From Ditylenchus dipsaci (taxonomy: Eukaryota > Nematoda > Chromadorea > Rhabditida > Anguinidae), in the NCBI GenBank assembly GCA_004194705.1, contig SADC01000177.1:62001-126000 (forward strand): DNA of 64,000 bases, given 5' to 3'. The notes under the pieces are model-generated. The model saw only the letters and a list, made by a program, of their open reading frames with translations, did no database searches and was not told the origin of the DNA. Every line of letters starts with the position of its first letter. Position 1 is the first letter of the stretch. The translations under genes were made by a program, and so were the position numbers. Shown here in pieces: positions 13,806 to 25,859 of this stretch.

Positions 13806-13950
13806 GTGGAATGCCACCAAGTTGTTTGATCTAGTGGCAATTCAGTGGATTACTATTGGATTCCTTCCTAATCCAATAGTGATTCACTGGATTTTTACTA
13901 GATCAAATGACTTTCTGGCCTACCACTAGTAATTTGGTGGCATTCCATTA
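13806..13950. repeat. Palindrome of about 145 bp
   Basis: GGTGGAATGCCACCAA on the left pairs with TTGGTGGCATTCCA on the right, and CAGTGGATTACTATTGGATT pairs with AATCCAATAGTGATTCACTG around a short centre. Confidence 0.75.
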
Positions 13951-14128
13951 AATTTAAATTATCTGTGTCAAATGAGTGGCATATTTATTTTGTAACTAGG
14001 CGCATGCCAGACCTTCAAATAAAGAAATAATTGAGTCATTTCACTCTTCTTCTCTGCTTTTATCTGCTATTAATTCCTTCAAGTCTCAACTCTAGCATAT
14101 CCCTTTGCTGAGTTTTACACAGTGTGCT

Positions 14129-17100
14129 TTATATTTGAAAATTTCCAAAAGTAAAAAACCGTTTATTAATGATACTGGAAAAAGCAAAACTCTTTAAATT
14201 TAACCCAAGGATGCATAAAATTGTGGATCCATTTTTGTTTAGCAACCCATTAGCAAGATCATCATTACATGCCAAATTAAAGATTCTTGGATCCAAACGA
14301 TTACTTGGCCTTAAATTACTATTGCACATTTTGTCCATTTTGGCTATAATTTTCGGTAATATTTCTTGTTCTGGGAGGAACTGCTGCACACTGAACAATT
14401 CTAATTTTCTGATTGTCTACAAAAATTTTAAAATTAATGTTTTAAACGAAATCACAAAAACTTACGTCACATTTGTCTAGTAAATACTTCACATCTTCCA
14501 GCTCTACACTACTACAGTAAGCTAATGACAACTTCTGAAAAATGTTAAATTAACTGCCGAAAGGACAAAATATATTTTCAAAAGTATTTGTCGCGCGACA
14601 AAAAAGACTTTGACGCTTCTCGCTTTAAACATTGAAAAAAAACTACTCGGTTTACCCACCACCCCCCCCCCCCACAGCTCATATATCTGCGCTGGCCTAA
14701 TATAAAGTCCGTAGAGAGGCAGGCGTGCTTTTTTTAGAGGCGATACGCTATTGCAAGTCAAGAAAAAAACAGCCAGTATTTTAACATTTAGAAATACAAG
14801 TTGTAAGTGTTACTAACCCACAGCTTGCCATTGTCAGCAATTTGCTTGAGTGCCTGCGATGGAATATTCATACGCGCCAAAAACAGGGTGTTCAAGTTGG
14901 GAAGGTATTCTAAAGCAGGAAACCAGCCATTTTCGCATTTGTAATTCATGCCGACCATGCTTATCTCTTTGCAATGCGCAATTACACCTGTTATTATCTA
15001 AAAAACTAGAAAGGTTACGTGTTAATACCTTTTGAAATTACGTACAAGGGTAGTTAGCGGTCGCTTAGATTAGCAATACTCGGTTAACATGAGAAGCACT
15101 GCTTGTTGTAAGTTTGTCCAATGTGGTACAGCCAAACTTCTATACAACAACCCCCCCCCCCCACAAGCTCAAGGGTCCGACACGCTCAAGGGTCTCCCTA
15201 GGCTCCGACACTTTTTTTAACCCAATTTTCGAAATATTTTATCGATTCTGTTATGACAGTCTGGTCGCAAATATCGCAAGGATTCCGATTTTGCCAGTCG
15301 TTTTTCAATATTTAAATAATTTTATTATTAAAAAATACAAAACCTCTATATAGTGGCCCTTTAATTTTTATTTAATTGAACGAACTTGAGGGGGGCCGTT
15401 GTATAGAGTTTTGACTGTATGATAAATTGCAAAATGGCTTAGTTAATTGACCGCTAAATACCCTAATTTTTTACCATATGAGATAATTTTGAGTCCTCAA
15501 ATTCACGAACGTAAACAGACTTCAATTTAGGAGCGTAAAAAATAAAGTCAGTATTCCTAGTTTCGCCAGCCTTGTTCCACACGTGCACATACAAGCTTAA
15601 ATGATATATATTATTTTAATAGACGGATAGTCTCTATTTAAAGCATAGTCTCTAATAGACGGGTACCCCCTAGGGCCGAAATTAGAGGGCAAACCACGTT
15701 TTATGGAATTTCTCCACAATGTGCGCCCCAAAGCAAAAGAAACTCTTAGTCTTAGAACTAAAAAAAGCAATCGACAACATAAAAGAAGCCTACGAACATC
15801 ATGAGGTCTTGCGTAAGTAATATTGTATGCCGAGATTTATTGATAGGTACGCCAAACAGATTTTTGAAGGTACAACTTTGTCTCGTCTGAAAATCCGGAA
15901 GTCTACACTCAAGACATCGAATCTACATGGGTTTAAGCACGCTAATCGTCATCGTGGCGGCACAAGCAGACATTTGTAAATATCGTATACATATGATATA
16001 CAATAAATATGGTATACAGCAGGGCTGAACTCGTTTTTCGAAAAAAAAGGGAGAAGCAGAAAAACAGAACCACGTTTCTGTTACAGAAAGTCGAGATTTT
16101 TATGAGGAGTGTCCGACAGTACATTATGTTGACAATATGTTTTAGGTATTTCAAATTATTCGATTGTTGAATGAACCCTCCGCCTAAAAAATCGATATTG
16201 TGGATGGTAAAATATCAACTGACCATCATTTTTTCGGAATAATTGAAACTTTTGATTAAAAATCGACAATTTTGACAGTACAGGGTTATTCAAGAAATTG
16301 TAACACTTTCAAACTGCCATAACTTTTATCCCGGCACGATTTCGAAATTTTGTAAACGCAGATCGACTCAGAATTTCATGGCAATTTTTTTGGTATATAA
16401 TGTCAAAATCACGATTTTCGCTTGGTCCCCCTGTGGTTTTGGTCTTACCCATCCAGAGGCCATCCACAGACCAAGACCAAAACCACAGGGGGACCAAGCG
16501 AAAATCGTGATTTTGACATTATATACCAAAAAATTGCCATGAAATTCTGAGTCGATCTGCGTTTACAAAATTTCGAAATCGTGCCGGGATAAAAAGTTAT
16601 GGCAGTTTGAAAGTGTTACAATTTCTTGAATAACCCTGTAAAAGTTTTCGCAACGCCACCCCAAGTACCAAAATCTCTTCTTGAATCCGAATCCGTTGAG
16701 ATCAGGTCCAAAAAATTGCAGGAAGCTGAGATATCTTTCAAAGTAGGAAAGTGGTCCAAATTTTCTGTGTGGTCTACTCAAATAACCAATATCTCAGCTC
16801 CCTCGAATTTTTCAGATCTGATCTCAACGGATTCGGATTCAAGAAAAGATTTTGGTGTTAACTTTCCGGTAACTTTTACTGTCAAAATCGTCGATTTTTT
16901 ATCAAAAGTTTCAAATATTCCGAAAAATGGTGGTCAGTTGATGGCCGTCCCAGTTGATGGTCGTTCCGTTTTTAGGCGGAACCCTAAAATGAAGGGCCCT
17001 CATTTTGTCCCTTCCCCTTCCTAAACAGTCCTTTTTTCATTCTTAAATACTTTGAAATTTTCGTTTAACTTACAGTTCTAGGTGGGTACTGAGTCTGCAA

Positions 17101-18485
17101 AGTTCTCTAGCATCAACAACACCTATCATGCATATTTTAAAAGTTTTCAGTCGCATTTCTTGGGATAGCGTTTTGAGAATTGATCCTTGTAATTTAATGC
17201 ATTTTGAAAGTTCCAAATGCTGAAGTCTACTGGCAAGAATTCCAAAGACCAATTAGAAATGGTGGAACCATGATGGTCATCGAGTACCAGCCTTTGAAGG
17301 GAAGAACAGCGTTGCAAGAATCGAGTAAGGTAATCAACATTTTCATCCTAAACTCGAGAATCAAAAATAAAATGTGAATACAAAATAGAATTACCTGAGA
17401 AAGTTTGGAAAGAGTTGTGCCGAAAGTAACAGATCTCAAATAATCGCACTTTTGCAGGACTTCCAAAAATTGTTCTGGGTGGATATAAGTCTTATATTCT
17501 TCACTCTTGGACAAGTTTCTATCGTAACATGCTGTAACAACGCCTTGCAGATTAAGTTCTTCCAAATAACCAGCTTGTTTGAGTATTTCTAATATATCTG
17601 CATCCATTTTACAGACCAATTCACTGAGATCCAGTATTTTTATGCTGCCGACAACCCGAATAAATAATTTTCGAACCTAAAAAAAAGTTTGTTGAAAACT
17701 TTGGATCACTTGGCGATTTTGGGGACATTTTTAAAATTTTCGAGTTTTTCGCACTTTGCAAAATAGTGTTTCCAAAAGTCATGCTGAGCTACTTACGCAC
17801 ACTTAGCCATACGCTAACTTTTTCGCCCTTTTTCTGAAATTTCGGTTTCTTGTTTAAAACATTTTGTACCATTTTAGAGCTCAGATATTTTTTGATCGAT
17901 TGAGTGGTGAAACATCTTAGTTATGTTGTTAATTTTGACAAAATCAAGCCAAGTATAACTTTAAAATCACACTTTTGATGAAAAGGCAAAACCAGAATCC
18001 TTGCAGTATTTCAGAATAGACTGGCCGAAGACGACTTGCAAAAGGGTTCAAATTTTGAGGTAAAAAGTGTTGGGCCTTAGGCGGGAACGAACTTGAGAGG
18101 GTGTCAGTTTAACGTAAGTTAACTGTACCTAGGTCTACTATAAGTACATTTACTATGACGAAAACAACCGAAAATGCAAAAATATCCCAAAACCGCCAAA
18201 CGCCGCTGCTCAGATTATTTGTATAACACTTCTTGATTGCTAAGATGGGTCTTTCTTCTAGGCCAATTAGAGGGAAATATGGTTCTCATGGAGAATTCCT
18301 TGAATGTTTTCAAACAATAGTTATTAATAAGGAAATTCCATCGTCGATTTAATTGAGCGCATTGGAGCAGGTCAATAACAGTTGGAATGCAATTGCCTAT
18401 TTCAATCTAAAATATTTTGTAAAGAAATAAAATTGGAGCACTTGAAACCTACAAGTATGTCATCAGGCAGATCTTGTAGTAACAT
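14129..18485 (-). CDS. F-box/leucine-rich-repeat protein
   Basis: Likely SCF ubiquitin-ligase adaptor. Seven exons: 18453-18485, 18230-18406, 17395-17676, 17074-17347, 14818-14997, 14466-14534, 14129-14416; about 434 residues. The F-box spans the first intron: MLLQDLPDDIL, then a segment ending LLQCAQLNRRWNFLI. LRRs follow, for example IKILDLSELV, LEELNLQGV, LQRLVLDD, LQHLELSKC and LNTLFLARM. The start ATG at 18483-18485 opens the F-box directly. Introns are 46-49 nt except three swollen by repeats: 17677-18229, 14998-17073 (with the nested palindromes) and 14535-14817. Exon 4 needs one extra base near 17236-17242 and exon 5 one at its acceptor (14997) to keep frame and phase. All other junctions agree. 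Function is inferred from the family; the degraded protein is unknown. Confidence 0.8.
15127..15419. repeat. CAGTC-family palindromic element, ACAACGGCCCC-type tip
   Basis: TACAGCCAAACTTCTATACAAC pairs with GTTGTATAGAGTTTTGACTGTA. The interior carries the family core TCCGACACTTTTTTTAACCC and GCAAGGATTCCGATTTTGCC. It lies in an intron of the F-box/LRR gene. Ends and TA flanks resemble Tc1/mariner (pogo-type) non-autonomous elements. Confidence 0.8.
16173..16986. repeat. Palindrome interrupted by a second palindrome
   Basis: The outer element has long arms, TCGACAATTTTGACAG on the left and CTGTCAAAATCGTCGA on the right, ending in AGGCGGAACCCT or its complement. The left arm is split at TA by an inner palindrome at 16281-16637 (CAGGGTTATTCAAGAAATTG and complement). 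The uncut right arm reads TTTACTGTCAAAA, which shows the pre-insertion sequence. The inner element carries a second inverted core CTTGGTCCCCCTGTGGTTTT. Confidence 0.9.
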
Positions 18486-18572
18486 TGAACTGGCTGTAAA
18501 ATAATTGTTGTACGGAACTTAATTTTTGTTAAACTTTACCACACACTGGTTACAAAGCCTAAAAACTTCAGG

Positions 18573-20154
18573 TAGAGTCGACGCTTGATTTAGTAGTGTA
18601 TTTCTGAGTCAATTTCCAGAGTGTACACTAAATCGAGAGTCGACTGTAAGCAAAAGTGCCAGACCAATTAAAACAGAGTAAGAGTAATTTAAAGAAATGC
18701 AGAAAATTGAGTACAGTCAAACTTCTCATTAACTTAACTCAAGGGACCGGTTTGAGCGTTATCTTAAAGAAAAGGTCAGTTACAAGGGTTTTCTTTGCAA
18801 ACCAAAAAGAAAAAAATTACCTTTGGGGACCAAGATCACATTATTATTTTTGAGCTACCTTAGTCCCCCAAGGTATATTTTTTCGAATTTTTTTTTCGCA
18901 AAAATGCTCAAATCGTGATAAAAAAAATTCCCATAGAAAGAGTATGGAAAAAATATTTGAAAATGCTGGGTCCCCCTGTGGATCAGCTGCAAAAATAAAA
19001 AACAGCTGCAAAAAAAGTTTTTGGCCAATCCGTACGGGATCCCGTTCCGTTGGATCAAATTTAACCCGAAATCCCGTCTCGGTACCCTGGTGGGTCTTTT
19101 TGAAAATCCCGGTTCCAGTTATGGTTTTTCCTTAAGTATGGACGGGGTTTACGCAGGGCTCGTATGTGTTCTTTTTAAAAAGATTTGTCCTTTTTCGGGA
19201 CCGAAAATCTTTTTTATTTTTGAAGTTTTTAGTCAAAATATTTTTTTTCGCTCCAAAATAGCAATAAGCACTGGATAAAATGACTTTTTTCTCCAAAAAC
19301 GGTCAAAATGTCCTTTTTTACCCAACTGTCTTTTTTTTCAAAATTAAGCTTTAAAATTATGAGTAAAAGAGGCTTGGAGCCAGGAGAGGTGTCAAATTGG
19401 AAAAGTGAGAGGTGTCGAGGTGAGTTGAGAGCGTAACGTTATTCATAAGAGGTATCTAATTCGTGGCACCTGATCTTCGGCAGCAATTACTGAGAAATAC
19501 TAAAATTTCTGTATTCATATATAATAAGCGTGCAACATAAAAGACTTGAGCATTAAAATAATTCGTTTGTTAATGAAAATAAGTGGAAAATATCTGAAAT
19601 GCGGTACTTTGTAGAGTTTAGATCAAGGTAGCCTAAATCCCGGTCATTTTACCGGGATCCCGTACGGGATTCCGTTGGTTAGGTCCATAAAATCCCGATC
19701 CCAGTCTCAATCTAAGTCGAAAATCCCGTGCCGGAATTCTGTCGAGTGGTGTTTTTTTGTCTCAAAGTCTTTAAAATAAAAAAGGAGTGAAAAAATTTTT
19801 AAAGTGCTGTTTTAGATATTTTATTAATTTAGTCTCTGCAAGAAAAGGTGGTGCCCGGAAATTTAAACTTTTGAAAGTGGGATTATTATGCCCTTTTTAA
19901 AACTTTTGACTGTATCACATTGCTTAACAAGGTAGGCATATAAAAAGAGTAGAAAATTTGAGGTAACAAAAGTTGGTTCATAATTATATTAAAATAAATA
20001 AATTAACAACTTAAACTATCATTTAGTTTAGAGGGAATTTAAAATGGGATCGTGGCTAACCCTATAAAACACTAACATTTTTTCTCGAGACCGATAATTG
20101 CATTTCGATATTACACCAAAAAATTTATGGCGCTAATGGATGATTTATGATTTA
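18573..20154. other. Gene-free repeat region
   Basis: Contains a short inverted pair near 18573-18648 (GTCGACGCTTGATTTAG and GAGAGTCGACTGTA), CGGGATCCCGTACGGGAT-type words at 19030-19110 and 19640-19745 that probably bound one element, and a copy of the GCACTGGATAAAATGAC hAT-like family at about 19155-19345. No exon chain seen. Confidence 0.5.
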
Positions 20155-20280
20155 TGGCGCTAATCGGTTTCCGTTTTTTCCCTTGGTCCCCCTGTTGTTT
20201 TTTTTTCAAAAACTGCCTTGGCTCCCCCTGCTGTTTTTTACTAAGGGAAAAAACGGAAACGGATTCTCCATTAGCGCCAA
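20155..20280. repeat. Palindrome with CTTGGTCCCCCTG core
   Basis: GGCGCTAATCGGTTTCCGTTTT on the left pairs with AACGGAAACGGATTCTCCATTAGCGCC on the right. The core word CTTGGTCCCCCTG also occurs inside the palindrome at 16281-16637, and the GAGAATCGG end recurs near 31586. Confidence 0.75.
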
Positions 20281-20290
20281 AAATATCGTA

Positions 20291-20433
20291 TACCGTATTT
20301 CCTCTAATAAGCGCCCCCCCCCCTATTTTTTGACTAAAATTTTGAAGTTAAGGCCATTTCTGATTGACAATTTCAAAATTTTTAGGGGTTTGAAAAATAA
20401 GCGCCCCGGGCGCTTATTAGAGGAAATACGGTA
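20291..20433. repeat. Palindromic MITE, TACCGTA family, AAGCGCCCC tip
   Basis: TACCGTATTTCCTCTAATAA at the left is matched exactly by TTATTAGAGGAAATACGGTA at the right. The adjoining tip is GCGCCCC on the left and GGGCGC on the right. Core: TTTTTTGACTAAAATTTTGAAG and ATTGACAATTTCAAAA. Confidence 0.9.
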
Positions 20434-20620
20434 TGATCAGACTTGTGCAAATTTAGAAATTCGATTTCAATACAAAAAAAGTTAAAAGCCAAACAAAACG
20501 GTTTTCGGTTCGGCCGGTCGATATCAAGTTTTCCCGAACGAAAAGTCACATTTTCAATTCTCGGCTTTGGTTTCCGGCCGGACGAATACTTCGTTTTCGG
20601 TTCGGCTGACCGAAAATATT

Positions 20621-20858
20621 AGGTCGTGTCAAAAGTTCGGTCGTTTTATTTCAAAAGCAATATTTGTGGCGTTGTGTTTTTACCATAGATTTTTTTAACA
20701 TTTTTCAAAAGTTTACCACTCATTTTGTAGCTGAAAATCTTGGCTACAAAACGAGTGGTAAACTTTTAAAAAATGTTTAAAAAGTCTATGCTAAAAACAC
20801 AACGCCACAAAAATTGCTTTTGAAATAAAACGACCGAACTTTTGACACAACCTAATAT
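20621..20858. repeat. Near-perfect palindrome of about 238 bp
   Basis: TAGGTCGTGTCAAAAGTTCGG pairs with CCGAACTTTTGACACAACCTA, and TTACCACTCATTTTGTAGC pairs with GCTACAAAACGAGTGGTAA around a small loop. Confidence 0.85.
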
Positions 20859-22330
20859 CAGCCAAGCCCACGAGCCTATTCTTTTGAAACTCAATGATGC
20901 ACGCTTTAGGCTAGCCCATGTGCTTGTGATATTGAGAGAGTGTGCTGTAATAACAGTTACGCAAAAACATTATTTATTATCGACACTTCTTTTAATAACT
21001 TCTTCATTACTGATGCTTCTTTGTCGGAGAGAACAAGAAGGGTGACTGATGGAAGGTGAATTTGGCATTTTCCTAATGCTAATCTTATCGACCATAGTTG
21101 TGTTTGTAGAAGACGCATTGTTTTCTTCGTTTGTATTCGCTAGTAGCTTGGACTCTCGCTAAAACCTGTGTTTACAAATTTACAGAAAAAAATCATACTT
21201 TGTATGCTTCCCTTCTCCAGTGCTCCGCTTTGGCTGTCTCTATTTGGATCCAGTGCTGAATTTCATTTATTTTTGGCTTAAGAGCACAGTGTAGAGCATT
21301 AGTCTTACAGGAACATCAGGAATAGCCATATCTACAGCCATTTTGGTGGCGAGTATCAGGTGCTCCAGCACAATCACTATTACCACCTTAATATTTCTTT
21401 ACAAAAAGTAGAATAAATTGGCTTGAAAATGGTTACCTGCCCACCAAAAGACAAATCTGGCCAGATGCGTTCAATAAGTCCAGACTGACCAATTAAAGCA
21501 CAGTTAACCATGACCCCCACCATACCCATCAGCTAAATTAGTGGCTAAAACAATGCATTTTCGATGTATTTAGTTAGAAAACCTCCATAGCTTTTTGCCA
21601 AGCTCCAATAGTCTTGACCCTTCTCGCAAATGGACGTTGCACAGCGTTGCACAACTTAAAATCGCTTGTAGATAAACAAATGTCGCTGGCGACAGGTCAG
21701 ATAGTTAAATGTTTTTTCTTCTATACCAAAGCCCATACTAGCGTTATTTACTGTTCGCGTATCTTATAGGGTACTTGTTTACCTTTTTTTGCGACAAAGT
21801 TGTAGCTGAAGAATTTCCCTACAAGCTGAAAATATCTGAATTATTTTTGGTGGATCTGAAGACAACATATGAAAGCTTTTCGAAAAAAAACGTTTAGGCG
21901 CCAAGAGCCAAAACACAGACATATTTTTGAGATATTTTCACCATTTTTCGAACAATTTTTCAAACTCACGCCAATGTTTTTTTATTATTATTGTAGTTAA
22001 CGCATTTAACTATCCTTTAACCGCAAAATCGCCTAATAAATGTTGGGTCACAAAAAAGCTCTACATTTAGTGGCCAAAATTTTGAACCCCAAAGTTTGGG
22101 GAATCATTGTGATTGAGCAGAAAAAGCACGTTAAAAAATCCCCCTGAGCACGTTAGTGACAGTTAAAAGTTGGTTTTTTGTAGCTAAATTTTCAGGCAGT
22201 ACTCAAGTTATCCAGCTGGACGTCCACCTTGAGGATGGGGGACTTCATGTGTTTCGAACGTGTTAATCAGTCAAAACCAGGGGTGTTCACACTTTTTCTG
22301 AAGTTATTGTTTTACAACACAATTTTCAGC
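20859..22330. other. Gene-free region
   Basis: I see no exon chain, tandem array or strong palindrome. Short frames at 20842-21045 lack homology signals and splice continuation. Confidence 0.4.
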
Positions 22331-22713
22331 CAGTTTTTGCAATTTTATGTTCGATATATTTGCGGAACCCTCAAGTACAACATCTTAGCTTTCTTTTAAG
22401 CACAAACACGTATGATTGAAGTTCATTCTGAAAAAATTTCCCTTGCCTCCAAATTGGTGATGGTGGATTTTAGCCTGGATTTAAGGTGGATTTTTGTGTT
22501 CAAGCCCACTTTTATGCCATTTTTTGCGAATCAATGTCAAATATCTTTGCGGGACCCTCAAGTACAAAATATCGGCTTTATTTTCAGCACAAACACGTAT
22601 GATTGAAATTGCTTCTAAAAAAAATTCCTTGTCCTCTAAATTGGTGATGCTGGATTTCAGCCTGGATTTAAGGTGGGTTTTTTTGTTCAAGCCAACTTTT
22701 CTGCCAGTTAGAA
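22331..22713. repeat. Two-copy direct repeat, unit about 183 bp
   Basis: Two adjacent copies share GCACAAACACGTATGATTGAA, AAATTGGTGATG and AGCCTGGATTTAAGGTGG in the same order. The copies differ at scattered bases, so the duplication is not very recent. Confidence 0.75.
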
Positions 22714-22836
22714 TTGGTAAATAGCCAGTTAGGGTGGGAAGGTAGCCAGAAGAGATAGTTAAGTGTTCAGGTGGAATCTCTAAAGTCAAACTTTGATTTA
22801 ACGTACAACCTGGAAACCAGATCAGGTGTGCCTTAT

Positions 22837-23160
22837 AGTAGGCGAAATAGGCGAGGATGGGCGAGGTTAGGCGAAGATAGGCGAGGGTACGCGAGGGTAC
22901 ACGAGGATAGGCGACGGTAGGCAAGGGTAGGCGAGGATAGGTGACGTAGGCGAGGGTATGCGATGTAGAGTAGGTGGGTTAACAGGTAGGGTGTATGATC
23001 TACCCGAACCATTAATGCACTCGAACGATTAATCTAGCCGAACTACTAATGTACATGAACCACTAATGTTCCCGAACCACAGGAGCAGTGCCCGAACAAC
23101 TAATGTTCCCGAACTACAGGAATAGTGCACGAACCACTAATGTTCCCGACCGGCATAGGC
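22837..23160. repeat. Two adjoining minisatellites
   Basis: About 22837-22970 is a roughly 10-bp array of GGCGAGGATA-like units. About 23000-23160 is a different array of CACTAATGTTCCCGAAC-like units of about 17-30 bp. Long frames across them reflect repeat composition. Confidence 0.7.
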
Positions 23161-23781
23161 GCCGATAGGCGCCTGCAGACCATAGTAAAAAGTAACCATC
23201 TCGGTGATAAGTAAGCACCAGGAAAGGGTAAGAAACCACAAGGATATCAGGTCGACCCCATAGTATGGGCTCGACCTAATATTTAAAAGCATTTAAAAAT
23301 TTTCTTTAAAATTTTCTGGTTGCGCTACCCAGGTCTCTCTCATCTAGATAATGTTACTTGGGTGGTAGTTTCAGATAGTGGTTGAGGTATATGTAGATCG
23401 CCAAGTGTTGCCAACTAAGTGTCGGTCATCATTTGTACATTTAGTCCCTTTCCACTTTTTCGCCAATTGTTGTGAAATCTTGGGTGGAATACTGTTTGTG
23501 GAATACTGATTTTTCTTATTTTTGAATGTTAAGAAGTGGTTTGAATAAAATTGATTTTTGAAAAAATTAAGTAGGGTCGCATTCGGCCGATTAGCCGAAC
23601 CGGTCGATTAACCGAAAACCGAGTTTTAAAAAACCGGCTTTTTTAAACCAACCGATCCAAAAAGCCGACAAAATCCGACCCTAGAATTAAGGATAAAAAT
23701 AATTAGAGAGAGAGTAGTTTGCAAACATAATATAAAAAAAATTCCAGGTGGTCATCTAGATTCACCACCTGTACTCGGATA

Positions 23782-23941
23782 TACCGTACTTCCTCTAATA
23801 TAAGCCCATGCTCTAATAGAAGCCCCCCCCTATTTTTTGACTAAGGTTTCGGAGTTAAGGTCATTTTTGATTGACAATTTCAAGATTTTTGAGAGGTAGA
23901 AAAATAGAAGCCCATGGGCTTCTATTAGAGGAAATACGGTA
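23782..23941. repeat. Palindromic MITE, TACCGTA family, AGAAGCCCATG tip
   Basis: Same ends and core as 20291-20433 (TACCGTACTTCCTCTAATA and TATTAGAGGAAATACGGTA), but the stem tip reads AAGCCCATG on the left and CATGGGCTT on the right. Confidence 0.9.
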
Positions 23942-24904
23942 GATTAAGTGGACCAAAACAGTTAACAGGACAGGGCTTAGTGGTCTTATAAAAGTTAGTT
24001 TAGGACTGTTATTCCAGAAAAAATGTTTACTAGCACCACGATTCGAAACTGTGAGTTCAGAAATTTAGTGCGCGGATTTACCACAGGTAAATTTACCGGA
24101 CGAGGAATTCATCACGGTGGAATATGCTGCCTCACTTGAAACACTGTGATCTGGCAAGCGGACTGGATAAAATCTCATTTGAATAAAAAAAATCTTTTCA
24201 AGACAAATTTTGAGGTTCAATTTACCTATGGTTCAATTTACCGAGGTTTAATTTGTATAGGTTCAATTTACCGCCGCCCGATATTTGCATGCCTATTCAG
24301 AACAATTCCCCAAACTTTGGGGTCGACCACTTTGGAGTGGGTACTTCGGTCTTCACAAACCGTTTTTAACACGCAATTTCGGTTTGGATAGCATGGTTTA
24401 TTTGTATCTAAGAAATAAAACAATTGTGGGCGAATTTACCTGTGGGCGAATTTACCTAGAGCCTTTGACACGCCGTGAAGCGTAGAAGAGTGTTTAGAAG
24501 TAAAAATGGCATAGGAGCATTTAGGCAATTTTTGGACATTTGTCCAAAAATCGCCTAAACGCCTACGCACCGTAAAAAATATATTTGAAAACTAGCTCGC
24601 GTTGGCCCGCCTGTGGCGGGCCCCCTCGCGGCACGCTGCTTGATGCACCGTATCTCAAAAATCTCTTCAACTCGAAAAAAATCAAAATTTAACTCAGAAA
24701 ATCAAAGCTTTTCAAATCACACTACCTTTTTTATATAATCAGCAAGAGCTACTATATAATTTAATTGGTCTAAATTAACCCAGAAAGGTCTAAATTACCC
24801 CATTACCTTGGTAACTAACAAAATCGGTTCTAGCCAAGCCTACTTACCCCACTTTCCTGGCGCACCCACTTACTCACCCCTCTCCGAGCCAGGGCTGTAA
24901 ATTT
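23942..24904. other. Gene-free region
   Basis: AT-rich sequence with a small GC-rich block near 24600-24650 (GGCCCGCCTGTGGCGGGCC, itself a hairpin). I found no gene. Confidence 0.4.
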
Positions 24905-25225
24905 TTTATTTTTGACATCCTACATCCACATCCGGCCTAAAAAATTTTGACATCCACATCCACATCCGACATCCGACCCAAAAATTTTCGACATCCAACA
25001 TCCACATCCAACATGCGGATGTGAAATTTTTGACATCCGAAACATCCGAAAAATCCATGTAAAATCAATGAAAACATCCGCTGACATCCGACCTGAAAAT
25101 TTATTGACATCCACATCCGACCCAAAAATTTTTGACATCCAACATCCACATCCACATCCGCCGGATGTGGATGTTTCGGGTGTACACATCCACATCCGGA
25201 TGTATCTTCCGGATGTTTTTACAGC
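24905..25225. repeat. CATCCACATCCGA minisatellite
   Basis: Irregular repeats of ACATCCACATCCGACC interspersed with AAAAATTTTTGACATCC. Its right edge inverts the motif (GGATGTGGATGTTTC). Open minus-strand frames here are repeat artefacts. Confidence 0.75.
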
Positions 25226-25237
25226 CCTGCTCCGAGC

Positions 25238-25545
25238 ATGACTTCTCACTCTCCTGGCACGCTTGCCCATTTTTCTGACTCAGGAGCCCTTGACACCGGC
25301 GGATACACTCGCCTCTGTCAAGGCACAAATAAGATTACAAAAAATCACAAACCACTCTCCAGGCACACCTACCCGCTCTCATGGCACACTTACATACTCT
25401 GCAGGTACTCTCACTCACTCTCCAGGCACCTCTACCCACCCTCCAGGTACCCCTACCCACTCCCCTGGTACCCCTACTCACTTCCCTCGTAACCCTACCC
25501 ACTCTCCAGGCAACCCTACTAACTCTCCAGGTACCTCTATTAAAA
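25238..25545 (+). repeat. 21-bp minisatellite that reads as a PGTPTHS heptapeptide
   Basis: Units of CTCTCCAGGTACCCCTACCCA, about 21 bp, recur with substitutions. All three plus-strand frames stay open across the array, and one gives PGTPTHS-like heptapeptides. There is no splice chain or signal peptide, so I call it a repeat. It lies about 300 bp upstream of the DEAD-box gene. Confidence 0.6.
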
Positions 25546-25859
25546 AGAACTGGTATTCACGCTGTTGTTTTCTGGTTATTACAATCGCACCAGTGCGCAT
25601 TAACGGGTAAATGAGGTTGCATTAAATGTAAAGCCTGAAATGTCAATGGAGTTGCTATTTATAGAATCGTAGTATCGACTGGAAAGTAAAAACAATTGCC
25701 TAAAACCACTTGGCGAGGTGGTTTTCGTTACTGATAAAAATGTGACCCAGTTATCGTGTATCTTAAAAAAACAAATATTGGAAAACAGGTTTTTGCTAGA
25801 AACTTTATTTTTTTCTGCTTGCAGGCTGAAATTTCTATCACTGCGTTGGTTACCAAAAA

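Noticed and set aside
16626..17024. 132-codon plus-strand frame
   Set aside because: It lies in the arms of the nested palindrome and has no family features.
22481..22924. 147-codon minus-strand frame
   Set aside because: It crosses the direct repeat and the GGCGAGGATA minisatellite; repeat composition explains the lack of stops.
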